Of a stretch of DNA of 53,738 bases, positions 44,168 to 53,486 are shown one piece after another. Numbering within the stretch: position 1 is the first letter of the stretch; each line of letters opens with the position of its first letter. A model generated the notes under the pieces. That model saw only the letters and a list, made by a program, of their open reading frames with translations. It was not told the DNA's origin and searched no databases. The position numbers and the translations under genes are program-made. The stretch comes from CAXTEJ01 sp964243295 (lineage in GTDB: Bacteria > Actinomycetota > Actinomycetes > Actinomycetales > Angustibacteraceae), in NCBI GenBank assembly GCA_964243295.1, contig CAXTEJ010000024.1, positions 1 to 53,738 on the forward strand. Reading direction: 5' to 3'.

Positions 44168-45130
44168 ATGCGGGTTCTGGTCACCGGAGGGGCGGGCTTC
44201 GTCGGTCGATTTCTGGTACGGCGGTTGCTTGCCACCGGGCACGACGTCGTCGTGCTCGACAACCTCTCCACTGGAGACGCCGCCTCACTGCCGACGGGCG
44301 TCGCGCTGATGCGTGGAGACGTGACCGAGCCCGTTACCGTCTTGCGGGCCATACGGGGCGTCGATGCGGTCGTCCACCTCGCCGCGCTGCTCGTGGTAGA
44401 GGAGTCCTTCGCCCAGCCGGACGCCTACAACCGTGTCAACGTGCACGGGACGGAGGTCGTTCTCGACGCCATGCGGCTGGCCGGGTGCTGCAACATCGTC
44501 TTCTCATCGACCGCCGCCGTCTACGGCAATGCCGGTGCGGCGCCACTCACCGAGGACCTGCCCGTGAATGCCTCGAGCCCCTACGGCGCGACCAAGGCAG
44601 CAGCAGACCGACTGCTGGGTGCAGCGGCGGCCGAGGACCCCTCGTTCCAGGCAACGAGTCTGCGGTTCTTCAACGTCGCGGGTGCGGGACAGGGGATGGG
44701 TGAGGACCGTCGCGCCGAGACCCATCTCATCCCCATCGCCGTCGACGTGGCTCTCGGCCGTCGCGGAGCCCTGCACGTCTACGGTCTCGATCATCCGACG
44801 CGCGACGGTACGGCGATCCGCGACTACGTGCACGTAAACGACATCGTGGACGCACATCTGGTGGCGCTGGACGCCGAACAGTCCGGCCATCACATTTACA
44901 ACGTCGGAAGTGAAGCCGGTCACTCGGTCCTCGAGGTGGTTGCTGCCATCGAACAGGTCGCGGGCGTCGCCCTGCCGTACGACCCGATGCCGGCTCGCGC
45001 AGGAGACCCAGCGGTTCTCGTGGCCTCGTCACAGCGTCTGCAGCGGGAGCTGGGGTGGAAACCACGATCGTCGGACCTGCACCGCATTGTTGCTGACACC
45101 GTCGCCTTCCGTCGCAGTCTGACGGGTTGA
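44168..45130 (+). CDS. NAD-dependent sugar epimerase/dehydratase (GalE-like)
   Basis: Extended SDR of 320 residues. NAD motif LVTGGAGFVGRFLVRRLL at the N-terminus; VVHLAALLVVEESFAQP; catalytic Thr/Ser in VFSSTAAVYGN and Tyr-Lys in SSPYGATKAAADRL; DGTAIRDYVHVNDIVDAH typical of UDP-glucose 4-epimerases. It probably makes UDP-galactose or UDP-GalNAc for the same glycan. The ATG is one base past the glycosyltransferase stop; a longer frame begins inside that gene and is rejected. Confidence 0.88.
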   Translation: MRVLVTGGAGFVGRFLVRRLLATGHDVVVLDNLSTGDAASLPTGVALMRGDVTEPVTVLRAIRGVDAVVHLAALLVVEESFAQPDAYNRVNVHGTEVVLDAMRLAGCCNIVFSSTAAVYGNAGAAPLTEDLPVNASSPYGATKAAADRLLGAAAAEDPSFQATSLRFFNVAGAGQGMGEDRRAETHLIPIAVDVALGRRGALHVYGLDHPTRDGTAIRDYVHVNDIVDAHLVALDAEQSGHHIYNVGSEAGHSVLEVVAAIEQVAGVALPYDPMPARAGDPAVLVASSQRLQRELGWKPRSSDLHRIVADTVAFRRSLTG

Positions 45131-45558
45131 GCGGTTTCGGTGTGGCGAGGCAACAGCCTGACCTCCGCCGGACGGCGGCGGCGCGCGAAGGTCGGTGTCG
45201 GCCGGCCGTGATGCGCAGTGGTCGGTGCGCTCACGGTCATGTGCAACCTTTCAGCCGCAGCAAGTTTCGTAGTCTGCGCCATGGAGCGGTTGCCGCGTGG
45301 GGCGTTGGGCGAAATGCTCGCACGGTGGGGGGTTCGGCACCTCGTCGCAGGGGCGTCGGGCACTGCCAAGACGTCGGTCTGCACCGAGCACAGCCGGCGC
45401 GGCTGCTAGGCGGCCTCGGGCCTACCGCGAGGTGGCTCACCATGGCGATCCCGCGATTGGCGAGCCTCTGGACATTGAACGCGGACCCCTCGCTCGTTGC
45501 GAAGGAACTAGAACGGGTTGCAGTATCGGAAGTTTGAGGACATTCCGAGCGACGCCTC
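45131..45558. other. Intergenic DNA with decayed fragments
   Basis: No intact gene. A 31-codon frame (45442-45537, RLASLWTLNADPSLVAKELE) looks protein-like but ends quickly. The GC content falls locally. Together with the kinase-like fragment that follows, it suggests a deleted gene between the galE-like gene and the methyltransferase-glycosyltransferase. Confidence 0.35.
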
Positions 45559-45723
45559 GTGATCGACGCGGCAACTCCGCTCAGCGAGGTGGTCGAGGAG
45601 ATGCTGAGCCGGGTCGGCCGCTGCAGGGAGGGCAACCGCCGGCACCGCCCAGCCGGAACGGGAGGAGCGGCCGGAGTGGCCGGACAGGTGGCGCGGTCGC
45701 TCGAAGAGCGAAAGAGGTGGTGA
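45559..45723 (+). pseudogene. Possible 3' fragment of a P-loop kinase-like gene
   Basis: The 55-codon frame begins VIDAATPLSEVVEEMLSRVG, which resembles the C-terminal helix of adenylylsulfate or gluconate kinase-like P-loop proteins. The rest is Arg/Gly-rich. No P-loop is present upstream, so if this is real only the tail of the gene remains. Confidence 0.3.
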
Positions 45724-45987
45724 CATAATGTGGCTTATCGGCAAAGATTTCGGGTTTGCGGAAGCCCAGCACGAGGCCGATCGGCCCAGCGGCAGGCGCG
45801 TCAGGCATCGAGAGCCTCGTCGCCGTCCCACGCCTCCCCCAGCACCTCGCAGCCTGGCCTGTCGACCAGCATCGCGTCGCAACAGGAGGTCGTCGTCGAC
45901 CGGCAGCAGGGCTCAAGGTCGCTGCCGGACCGCCGAGAACTGCTGAGGTGCCGCCCACGGGTGGTCGACGAGCCGACGAGGAGCCTG

Positions 45988-48408
45988 ATGAGCAGTTCTG
46001 CGCTGGACGGACGCGTCCACTCGCCGCTGCAGGAGCAGCACGAGAAGTACTTCGTCCAGCAGGTGAGCGTCAGCAGCGACCTCGCCGGCCGTCCACGCCT
46101 CGAGGTCTTCACCAACCTGCTCGCCGGCAAGCGCGTGCTGCACGTCGGCTACGCCGACTGGCCGATCACCGATCTCGCCAACAACCTGCACGTCGCCCTC
46201 GACGGCGTGTGCGCCCAGCTGGACGGCGTCGACCCTCACACCGAGGCGGCCGAGGCGCTGCGACCGCACGTGCGCGGCCGTCTGCTGGCCTCGCTCGACG
46301 AGGTCACCGACTCCTACGACGTCGTGCTCGTGCCGGAGGTCCTGGAGCACGTAGGCAACCCCGAGACGTTCTTCGCGGAGCTGGCCGCGATCGACTTCGG
46401 CGCGATCATCATCACGGTGCCTGACGCCTACTCCTGCAGCCGGCACTTCGACCACGACGAGACGACCGGCGTGTTCACGGAGGTGGTCCATCCCGACCAC
46501 AACTACTGGTTCACGCCGTACACGTTCTGCAACATCGTCCGCAAGCACACCGACTGGGCCATCGACGGGCTGTGGTTCCTGAACGGCATCTCGCTGATGA
46601 TGCTCGCCAGCAAGCCGACGTCCGCACGTGCGGGTGACGGTGCGCCCGGGCGACCCGAGCCCGTGGCTGTGCCGCTGGTGCTCCCGAGCGCGGACGACGC
46701 GGTGGCGGCCGCGCGCGGCGACGAGCACGCCGAGCGGGCGGCCCTCGCGCTGGGGGCGCACGCCCTGCCGGCGCTGACCGTGCGCGAGGACCCACCGACC
46801 CAGCTGCACGTCTGCTACCTCATGCCGCGGACCGACGTCGGCGGTGGCGCCCGCATCATCCTCGAGCACGCCACCAGGCTCACCGTTGCCGGGTGCCGCG
46901 TCACGGTGCTCTCCCACTTCCCGCGGCCGACGTGGCACCGGTTCTCCGCCGACTTCGTGCAGGTGCCCTTCGGCCTCGAGCTGGCCGAGGCCCTGCCGGA
47001 GTGCGACCTGGTCGTGGCCGGCTACTGGGACCAGGTGGTCGCAGCCCGCAGCACCGGACTGGCGCCGGTCGTGCACCTCGAGCAGGGCGACGCCCACCTG
47101 TTCGAGGCGCTCGGGACAGAGGCGGAGGAGTTCGTGCGAGCGAGCATGTCCGCCGCCGACCACACGATCACTCTGAGCAGCGCCAACGCCGCCATCCTCG
47201 CCGAGCGCTACGCCACCCCCGCCGACGTCGTGCCGAACGCCGTCGACCCCGCTGTCTTCCACCCGGGCCCGCCGGCGTCCCGCCGGCCCTACCTGCTCGT
47301 CGTCGGCTGGGACGGCAACGCCTTCAAGGGCATCGACGAGGCCCACCGTGCCTGGACGGCGCTGCGTGCCGAAGGCCGCGACCTCGACCTCGTCTGGGTC
47401 ACCCCTCAGCCACCGCTGCAGCCGCGGGGGCGGGTGGTCGTCTCGCCGTCCCAGACAGAACTGGCCGACCTGTACCGCGGTGCCGCCGTCTACCTGCACG
47501 CGTCGCACTACGAGTCGTTCCCGCTGCCGCCTCTCGAGGCCATGGCCTGCGGTGCACCCGTCGTGGCCACCCGTAACAGCGGGGTTCTGGAGTACGCGGC
47601 CGATGGAGAGAACTGCCTGCTCGTCGACGTCCACGACGTGGCGGCCATGTTGGCGTCGGTCGGTCAGCTTCTCGACGACGCCCGGCTGGCGACGTCCTGC
47701 CGGGAGGGCGGTCTTCGGACGGCGGGATCGCACACCTGGTCGACCATCACGCGGTCGCTGCTCGACACCTACCGGCACGTGGCGCGGTCACGACCGCAGC
47801 GCCGCTCCGCCGACTCGTGGCGGCTGGCCCTGAAGGGGCTGACGCCGCGGGACGGTGGCGTGCACGACATGCTCCGGCTGCGGCTCGAGAGCTCCGCCGG
47901 ATCGCGGATCACCGTGCCCGTCAGCTTCCCGGCGTTCGAGGGGCACTCGGTGGTGCGGTGGCAGGTCGTCGGCCAGCGCACGGACGGGAACGGGCGCACC
48001 GAGCGCGCGTACCTGCCGCACTCCTCGCAGCGGGCACCACGCGACTTCCCGTACGTCGGAGCTGTCGGAGACCTCGCCGGCGGCCGCGCCGACCGAGCCC
48101 TCACCCGCTTCGTCGAGGCCCACCGTGCGTGCACGGACAACCGGGAGCGGGCGGTGCTCGGCCGCTGGATCACCCTCGCGCTGCTCGAGAACGACCGCGC
48201 GGACGACGCCCTCGCCGTCGCCACCTCCGGTGTGGCCGACCACCCCGACTACGCGGACTACCACTACCTCGCGACGGTGGTGGGCAGCCTGACGGGGCAC
48301 GCGGTCGACCTGGACGGGGCCATCGCGACAGCGACCCTGCTCGGTCCCGCCGCCCGCTACCCCGAGTGGTTCGACGACGTCGCCGGCCTGCTCACCCGCC
48401 AAGGCTGA
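45988..48408 (+). CDS. Methyltransferase-glycosyltransferase fusion with C-terminal helical domain
   Basis: 806 residues. Residues about 15-210 form a SAM methyltransferase domain (VLHVGYADWP motif at 50-59, YDVVLVPEVLEHVGNPETFF). A linker rich in Ala/Pro follows. A GT4-type GT-B domain spans about 273-600 (LPRTDVGGGAR-like start, then VVGWDGNAFKGIDEAHRAW and SHYESFPLPPLEAMACGAPV with the E509/E517 pair). The last 200 residues include a beta-rich stretch and a TPR-like helical tail (ERAVLGRWITLALLENDRAD). ATG 45988 follows GAGGAG. It probably adds and methylates a sugar on a surface glycan. The open frame upstream to 45730 is not codon-like and is left out. Confidence 0.82.
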   Translation: MSSSALDGRVHSPLQEQHEKYFVQQVSVSSDLAGRPRLEVFTNLLAGKRVLHVGYADWPITDLANNLHVALDGVCAQLDGVDPHTEAAEALRPHVRGRLLASLDEVTDSYDVVLVPEVLEHVGNPETFFAELAAIDFGAIIITVPDAYSCSRHFDHDETTGVFTEVVHPDHNYWFTPYTFCNIVRKHTDWAIDGLWFLNGISLMMLASKPTSARAGDGAPGRPEPVAVPLVLPSADDAVAAARGDEHAERAALALGAHALPALTVREDPPTQLHVCYLMPRTDVGGGARIILEHATRLTVAGCRVTVLSHFPRPTWHRFSADFVQVPFGLELAEALPECDLVVAGYWDQVVAARSTGLAPVVHLEQGDAHLFEALGTEAEEFVRASMSAADHTITLSSANAAILAERYATPADVVPNAVDPAVFHPGPPASRRPYLLVVGWDGNAFKGIDEAHRAWTALRAEGRDLDLVWVTPQPPLQPRGRVVVSPSQTELADLYRGAAVYLHASHYESFPLPPLEAMACGAPVVATRNSGVLEYAADGENCLLVDVHDVAAMLASVGQLLDDARLATSCREGGLRTAGSHTWSTITRSLLDTYRHVARSRPQRRSADSWRLALKGLTPRDGGVHDMLRLRLESSAGSRITVPVSFPAFEGHSVVRWQVVGQRTDGNGRTERAYLPHSSQRAPRDFPYVGAVGDLAGGRADRALTRFVEAHRACTDNRERAVLGRWITLALLENDRADDALAVATSGVADHPDYADYHYLATVVGSLTGHAVDLDGAIATATLLGPAARYPEWFDDVAGLLTRQG

Positions 48409-48466
48409 CACCGGACCGTCTTCGCGTCCCCGTGCCGGCCATGGTGCGGTAGGACACCGGACCGTC
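48407..48466. repeat. 14-bp direct repeat between the fusion gene and the PLA2 gene
   Basis: GACACCGGACCGTC at 48407-48420 and again at 48453-48466, flanking the short convergent gap. Possible recombination scar or terminator part. Confidence 0.5.
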
Positions 48467-50381
48467 AGGGCTTGTTGATGTAGAACTTCGGTCCGCAAGC
48501 CTTCGGGCCCTCGGCGCACAGCCGGACATACAGCCCCTTGAGGTTCAGCGAGGCCTTGGCGGCGAAGGAGTAGTCGAACGTCTGGATGTTCCCGGCGCCG
48601 TTGGTGTTCCGCGCTACCTGGGTCCAGCCGCTGTTCGGACCACTGCTGGCCCGACTGACCTCCAGCGTCACGGCCCGCCCGTCCTTGTTGGTGTCCTCCA
48701 GCACGCCGCGGACGTAGTAGTTGTCGACCGGCTGGAACACGGTCAGCACCCGCGCGCGTGCCAGCCCGTTCCACGCCTGCGCCTTCTCGGGCACCGAGCT
48801 GCCCCCGCCGAAGCTGACTGCGGCGTAGTAGGCCTTCGCCTGCTTGGTGCAGAGCCCCCGCCGGGGGTCTTCGCTGCCGTAGCGGGTGACGCACTTGCGG
48901 GTGGCGTCCGCCCCGAGATTGCTGTCGATCGTCGGTCGGTTCTGGTTGAAGCGCGCCAGCCACAGGCTGTTGCGGTAGCCGAAGTCGTGCCGAATGCACT
49001 CGTCGGTGAAGTCGAACCCCGCGCCGAAGGCGGCCTTCGTCGGGTCGGAACAGCCGTCCTGGGCGAAGTCCATCTGCTTGTACGGGCTGTCCCTGCGTGA
49101 GGTGAGAATCTTCTGCCACTTGCTCCACGAGGCGATCGAGTCGGCGAGGATCTGCCGGGTGTCCTTGGTGCTCGACGGCAGCGCGGTCGGCAGGGCGGTG
49201 TTCGCCCCGCGGATGACGCGGGGCAGCGGGCAGCCGGCGAAGGCCTTGGCAGCCGGCCTCGTGGCAGACACCAGCACGGTCGCGCGAACGGTTGCAGACC
49301 GAGCGCCGCTGGTGTCCAGCAGGTAGTAGGCGAGCTGCAGCTTGCGGTCGGTCTTGAGGGTCTGCAGGGTGATCGCGCCCGACGGTGCTACCGCGTACGG
49401 ATGGGTGGCGGCGGAGAAGAAGATCGCCGACACGCGCGGGGTGGCCCGCCGTCCGGCCACCGGAGAGTCGTTCGCCAGCAGCCCCGCCGTGGGCAGGACG
49501 TTCAGCACGGTCCCGGGCTTGGTCCAGTAGATGTCGCACGCCGCGACTGGACGCAGCGGCTTCGGCGTGGGCTTCGGGGTCGGCGTAGGAGTGGGGGTCG
49601 GTGCGGGAGTGGGGGTCGGGGCAGGCGTGGGGGTGGGCGCGGGGGCAACTGGCGTGCGGCTCACCGTCACCGTCATCGTGCCTGCGGTCAGCGGTTGCGC
49701 TGCCAGAGCTGGGTTCTGCCGCACCACGGCGTCCAGCCGCCCGCCGACCGGCACGGACGGCGGCGTTGTGATGACGTACCCGTCGCCGCTGCGCTGCAGC
49801 TTCACCGGCGGGTCGGTGAAGAGGCCGAACTGCGCGGCCGTGATGGGTTCAGTGATGCCGAAACGCGTCTCGGTCGCTGTGCCAGGGAGGCCGTAGTCGG
49901 GATAGCTGTACCCGCTGCTGTCCGTCAGCGTGCCGGCGACCAGCTCGGCGGTGTCGCCGCTGGTGGTCTGGTGGATGCTGAAAGCCATGTGCGGCGCGGC
50001 GCCGCCGAAGGTGCCCTGAATGGAGCTTTCGTTGCCCTCGCACGACTGGCTGTAGGTGTACTGCGCCGAGCCGGTCGCCGCAGCGTCGATGTTGAAGGTG
50101 TAGTCCCCGACCACCGTGGTCACCGGTGCGACCGAGGTGAGGCTCCACGACTCGGTCAGCTGCAGCCTGTCCGTGCCCTGGCCACTGCAGCTGCCGTCGT
50201 CAGGGGCGCTGATGTCGACGGTTCGAGCGAACTCGAGGGAGACGTTCCACGTCGCCGACGCCGCTGCGGACGCCGGGCTAGGAAACAGCGGCAGGAGAAG
50301 AACTGCTGTCGCCGCCAGAGCGGTGATGCCCGCCCGTCGGCGCGTGAAGGCACCACCCGACCATCGTCTCGCTGCAGTCAT
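48465..50381 (-). CDS. Secreted multidomain protein with bacterial phospholipase A2 domain
   Basis: 638 residues. Signal peptide 1-40 (RRRAGITALAATAVLLLPLF, then Ala-x-Ala cleavage near SPASAAASA). Residues 43-245 form a beta-rich domain with paired Cys. A Pro-Thr repeat linker spans about 248-276. Residues 283-372 form an Ig/cadherin-like domain (VLPTAGLLANDSP). The PLA2 domain (about 405-535) has the calcium segment DGCSDP and the catalytic CIRHDFGYRN with His465/Asp466. The C-terminal 90 residues form another beta domain. It probably hydrolyses phospholipid sn-2 esters outside the cell. The start follows GGGAG. I know of no PLA2 with this arrangement, but could not search. Confidence 0.82.
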   Translation of the reverse strand: MTAARRWSGGAFTRRRAGITALAATAVLLLPLFPSPASAAASATWNVSLEFARTVDISAPDDGSCSGQGTDRLQLTESWSLTSVAPVTTVVGDYTFNIDAAATGSAQYTYSQSCEGNESSIQGTFGGAAPHMAFSIHQTTSGDTAELVAGTLTDSSGYSYPDYGLPGTATETRFGITEPITAAQFGLFTDPPVKLQRSGDGYVITTPPSVPVGGRLDAVVRQNPALAAQPLTAGTMTVTVSRTPVAPAPTPTPAPTPTPAPTPTPTPTPKPTPKPLRPVAACDIYWTKPGTVLNVLPTAGLLANDSPVAGRRATPRVSAIFFSAATHPYAVAPSGAITLQTLKTDRKLQLAYYLLDTSGARSATVRATVLVSATRPAAKAFAGCPLPRVIRGANTALPTALPSSTKDTRQILADSIASWSKWQKILTSRRDSPYKQMDFAQDGCSDPTKAAFGAGFDFTDECIRHDFGYRNSLWLARFNQNRPTIDSNLGADATRKCVTRYGSEDPRRGLCTKQAKAYYAAVSFGGGSSVPEKAQAWNGLARARVLTVFQPVDNYYVRGVLEDTNKDGRAVTLEVSRASSGPNSGWTQVARNTNGAGNIQTFDYSFAAKASLNLKGLYVRLCAEGPKACGPKFYINKP

Positions 50382-50555
50382 CGTGAGCTCCCTCGTGAGG
50401 GGCGAGTCCGCGACCGCGAGCCTCGTCGGCGTTGACGGTAGCCGGATGGCACACCCGCATGGCGGGCTTCGGCGAAACGGGTGGTCCTGCCACCAGCACA
50501 TCGGCGGAAGGCGTACGAGCAGCCGCGCTCGCCGTGCTGGACGGCGATCGTGTGA

Positions 50556-50650
50556 TCACGCGGGGTGAGGGGTGACCTCGGCGGCGAGGTGCTCGCCGGT
50601 GGGGGTCGAGCCCGCGGCGATCAGGGGCAGTCCCGCCGGCCGGACGACCG
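50556..50650 (-). pseudogene. Displaced 3' end of a uvrA-type gene
   Basis: The minus strand ends STPTGEHLAAEVTPHPA, then stop. That is nearly the same as the end of the uvrA gene at 53570-53738 (STLTGEHLAAYVTPHPA). About 62 of 71 bases match between 50554-50624 and 53568-53638. The similarity fades beyond roughly 95 bases, so only the tail is present. Confidence 0.75.
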
Positions 50651-50715
50651 CCACTGGTCGCTGACGTCGGCACCGTACGAGACCGACACGGCGATCCCGA
50701 CACTCCCTGATCGCA

Positions 50716-51522
50716 TCAGGCCGGGCACTGCAAGGCGGCGAGGCGGGCGCCGTCGTCGGAGCCTGCCGCGGGGTGGAACAGGTACAAACTCTGACCGACG
50801 CCTCCTGGTACGTCGAGGCGCTCGAGGTGCAGTCGTAGTCGTCCCACAACAGGGTGGGTGAGTGTGGCGAACTGTGTGTCCCAGGCGACCACGTCGTGGC
50901 GAGCCCACAGTTCGCGGAAGCGAGGGCTGAGGGCGGTCAGCTCTTCGACAAGCCTGACGAATGACGGGTCGGTGGCGCCGCTGCCGACCACATCGCGCAA
51001 GATCGCGACGTAGTGCGGCGCCATCGTCTCCCAGTCGCCGAACAGCGCGCGTTCAGCGTCGACGAGGAAGAGGGAACGCATGCGGTTGCGCCCGGCTGTC
51101 AGTTCAGGGGAGATGGCGCGGGCCACGGCGTTAGCGGCCAGGACGTCGAAGCGCCGGTTGGTGACGAACGCCGGTAGTCCGATGACGTCGAGCAGGTTCA
51201 GGACGCTGGGAGGCACTGGTTCCGTCGGCGTCGGCGCTGGCATGACCGACCGCAGGGCGACCAGGCCCAGCAGGTAGTCGGTGGCCGCTTCGTCGAGCTG
51301 CAGCGCCCGGGCGAGAGAATGCAGCACTTGAACAGATGGCCGCCCAGTCCGTCCTTGCTCCAGGCGCAGGTAGTACTCCGCGCTGATCCCGGCCAGCAGG
51401 GCTACCTCCTCGCGGCGTAGGCCAGGTACGCGCCGCTGGCCGTGCACCGGCAGTCCGACGTCCTCGGGACGCAGGCGACTACGGCGTGCCCGCAGGTAGT
51501 CACCCAGCAGATTGGTTGCCAC
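50716..51522 (-). CDS. XRE-family regulator with MmyB-like ligand domain
   Basis: 268 residues. The HTH_XRE part (RRVPGLRREEVALLAGISAE, then YYLRLEQGRTGRPSVQVLHS) is of the 'RVPGLRREEVA' actinobacterial type. The MmyB-like domain follows from about residue 105 (LLDVIGLPAFVTNRRFDVLA and HYVAILRDVVGSGATDPSFV). The latter domain binds fatty-acid-like molecules in some relatives. It is divergent from the SDR at 51808, which it likely controls. The 285-bp gap contains an inverted repeat GGTAG-N7-CTACC (51546-51562). Confidence 0.9.
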   Translation of the reverse strand: MATNLLGDYLRARRSRLRPEDVGLPVHGQRRVPGLRREEVALLAGISAEYYLRLEQGRTGRPSVQVLHSLARALQLDEAATDYLLGLVALRSVMPAPTPTEPVPPSVLNLLDVIGLPAFVTNRRFDVLAANAVARAISPELTAGRNRMRSLFLVDAERALFGDWETMAPHYVAILRDVVGSGATDPSFVRLVEELTALSPRFRELWARHDVVAWDTQFATLTHPVVGRLRLHLERLDVPGGVGQSLYLFHPAAGSDDGARLAALQCPA

Positions 51523-51545
51523 ATCGGCACGTTAGCGGCTCGCCG

Positions 51546-51562
51546 GGTAGGTGCCGGCTACC
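51546..51562. promoter_or_regulatory. Short dyad upstream of the MmyB-type regulator
   Basis: GGTAG-GTGCCGG-CTACC, 24 bp upstream of the regulator's start codon. Candidate operator only; the stem is just five pairs. Confidence 0.3.
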
Positions 51563-51807
51563 TGGCCCGTCCGGTACCAGGAAGAACACGGCACTCCCTG
51601 GCCTGCTGACGGTCCGACAACATGTCACTGCGAGACCGAGCCACTGCGACGCACTCCCGGCGGGAGCCGTCTGCCGCCGACCATCGCCGGGCACATCAAG
51701 GTGAACGGCAGTGGCGGCGTAGTGACTCGACGGCAGCAAGATGACGACCGATGGCAACCCGCGCTGCGGATCGGCAGGCGAAGATGAGGACCAAGGAAGG
51801 CACCGAC

Positions 51808-52590
51808 ATGGCACGAGTACTGGTCACCGGATCGTCCGACGGGCTCGGACTGATGGTGGGACGCCTGCTCGCCGAGCAGGGGCACGCCGTCAGCCTGCAC
51901 GCCCGCAACCAGGCGCGGGCCGACGACGCACGTGCCGCGCTACCTCAGGCCGAGCACGTGCTCAGCGGGGACCTGTCCACCGTGGCGGCCATGCGCGACG
52001 TGGCCGACCAGGCCAACGGCTCTGGGCCGTTCGACGCGGTGATCCACAACGTCGGCCTGGGCTTCATGGAGCCGCACCGCGTCCAGACCGCGGACGGGCT
52101 GTGTCAGCTGTGGGCGGTGAACGTCCTGGCTCCCTACGTGCTCACCGCGCTGATGCACCGGCCGACGAGCCAGCCGCAGCGGCTGGTCTACCTCAGCTCG
52201 GGCATGCACCTGAGCGGCGACAGCAGTCTGGAAGACCTTCAGTGGTCCGCGCGCCGGTGGAGCGGCACTCAGGCCTACTCCGACACCAAGTTCCACGACG
52301 TGCTGCTCGCCTTCGGCGTCGCTCGGCGCCGGCCCGATGTGCTGGCCAACGTGGTCAGCCCCGGCTGGGTCGCTACCCGCATGGGAGGGCAGGGCGCTCC
52401 GGACGACCTGGACCAGGCGCACCGCACACAGGCCTGGCTGGCGGTCAGCGACGATCCCGTCGCCCGTACCAGCGGCGGCTTCTACTACCACCAGCGACCC
52501 GGGAAGCTCCACGCCAGCGCGCACGACACCCGGCTGCAGGAGCACCTGCTCGCCTACTGCCACGAGGTCTCCGGCATCCATCTCTCCTGA
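51808..52590 (+). CDS. Short-chain dehydrogenase/reductase (copy B)
   Basis: 260 residues, very similar over its whole length to the SDR at 7328. Shared blocks are MARVLVTGS-DGLGLMVGRL, HNVGLGF, TADGLCQLWAVNVLAPYVLT, YLSSGMHL, TQAYSD-K and NVVSPGWV-TRMGG. It has three extra residues (around TSQP) and changed substrate-facing residues. AAGGAAGG lies 7 bases before the ATG at 51808; an upstream frame to 51751 is rejected. The SnoaL-like gene follows after 262 bp. Substrate unknown. Confidence 0.9.
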   Translation: MARVLVTGSSDGLGLMVGRLLAEQGHAVSLHARNQARADDARAALPQAEHVLSGDLSTVAAMRDVADQANGSGPFDAVIHNVGLGFMEPHRVQTADGLCQLWAVNVLAPYVLTALMHRPTSQPQRLVYLSSGMHLSGDSSLEDLQWSARRWSGTQAYSDTKFHDVLLAFGVARRRPDVLANVVSPGWVATRMGGQGAPDDLDQAHRTQAWLAVSDDPVARTSGGFYYHQRPGKLHASAHDTRLQEHLLAYCHEVSGIHLS

Positions 52591-52852
52591 GGCGGCGAGA
52601 GAAGTGATGCCGACACCTGCTCTGCGAGAAGACGAGCAGAGCGGCCCCGCCCGCGGTCCGCCCTGAAGCCCAACACGCCGGACGGGCGGTCGCCGTTCAG
52701 CAGGGTGGGGTCGGAGAACAGCACGCCGCCATCGCCGGACGCATCTGGAGAGGGGTACTGCCCGTACCGGTACCTGCAGGGCGTGGTGCGCCTGGCTCAC
52801 CGGTGGCAGCCTTGATTCACAACACAATCCGCGTCACTGACAGGAGCCGAGC

Positions 52853-53320
52853 ATGACAACGACAGCAGGCGCATCCACCACCCCCACGGAGCAGGTGCTG
52901 CAGCGCATGGAGGACTGGAAGGAGACGTTCGAGTCCAAGAACGTGGACGACATCATGTCCTACTACGTCGACGGGCACGCCTTCAGCGCGTTCGACCTCA
53001 TGCCTCCGATCGAGTTCCGGGGAGGAGCCATGTGGCGTGAGAACTGGGTCAACTTCTTCGCGGAGTGGGCCGACACGCCGGCCTTGGAGTTTTCCGACGT
53101 CGAGGTCCGCGCGTCCGGCGACCTGGCGGTCGTCCGGCTGCTGGTCCGCCTGGTCGGCACGATGAGCGGCCACCACCTCGACGTCTGGGTCCGCCAGACC
53201 AACTGCTTCCAGCTGGTCGACGGCGAGTGGCTGATGTTTCACGACCACGTGTCGATGCCGACCGACTTCGCCACGGGCCAGTCGCTCATGGGTCTGTCGC
53301 CCAGCAAGCCGTTGGGGTGA
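52853..53320 (+). CDS. SnoaL-like/NTF2-fold protein
   Basis: 155 residues. The NTF2-like pattern is VLQRMEDWKETFESKNVDDI, MSYYVDGHAFSAFDLMPPIE, then FFAEWADTPALEFSDVEVRA and a C-terminal EWLMFHDHVSMP. It could be a ketosteroid-isomerase- or ester-cyclase-like enzyme, or a binding protein; no catalytic Asp/Arg set can be assigned safely. CAGGAGCCGAGC precedes the ATG. It is the companion of the SDR copy B, as the DUF1330-SnoaL protein is for copy A. Confidence 0.85.
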   Translation: MTTTAGASTTPTEQVLQRMEDWKETFESKNVDDIMSYYVDGHAFSAFDLMPPIEFRGGAMWRENWVNFFAEWADTPALEFSDVEVRASGDLAVVRLLVRLVGTMSGHHLDVWVRQTNCFQLVDGEWLMFHDHVSMPTDFATGQSLMGLSPSKPLG

Positions 53321-53393
53321 ACCGGCCGTCCAAGAGCCCGCCGTCCGCAGGCGCAAGCAAACCCACCACGAACCGCAACAGAGGTTGAAAACC

Positions 53394-53435
53394 ATGATGC
53401 AAGCCCAAGACGGCCTGCGGGCCCACCAGGGCTGA
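53394..53435 (+). CDS. Possible very short peptide or 5' remnant
   Basis: A 13-codon frame (MMQAQDGLRAHQG) after an AGAGG-like site in the gap downstream of the SnoaL-like gene. It may be the leftover start of a deleted gene or chance. Confidence 0.2.
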   Translation: MMQAQDGLRAHQG

Positions 53436-53486
53436 CACCGCGCGTCCCCGGTCACCGGTTGGTGGGCGTCGACTTGGGTCGTCGCG

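Noticed and set aside
45730..45987. Upstream extension of the methyltransferase-glycosyltransferase
   Set aside because: Composition is not codon-like and the ribosome site GAGGAG stands before ATG 45988.
48407..48466. Target-site duplication of a transposon
   Set aside because: The two 14-bp copies are only 46 bp apart with no mobile gene between them.
49401..50435. 344-residue plus-strand frame
   Set aside because: Antisense to the secreted PLA2 protein, driven by the Pro-Thr repeat complement.
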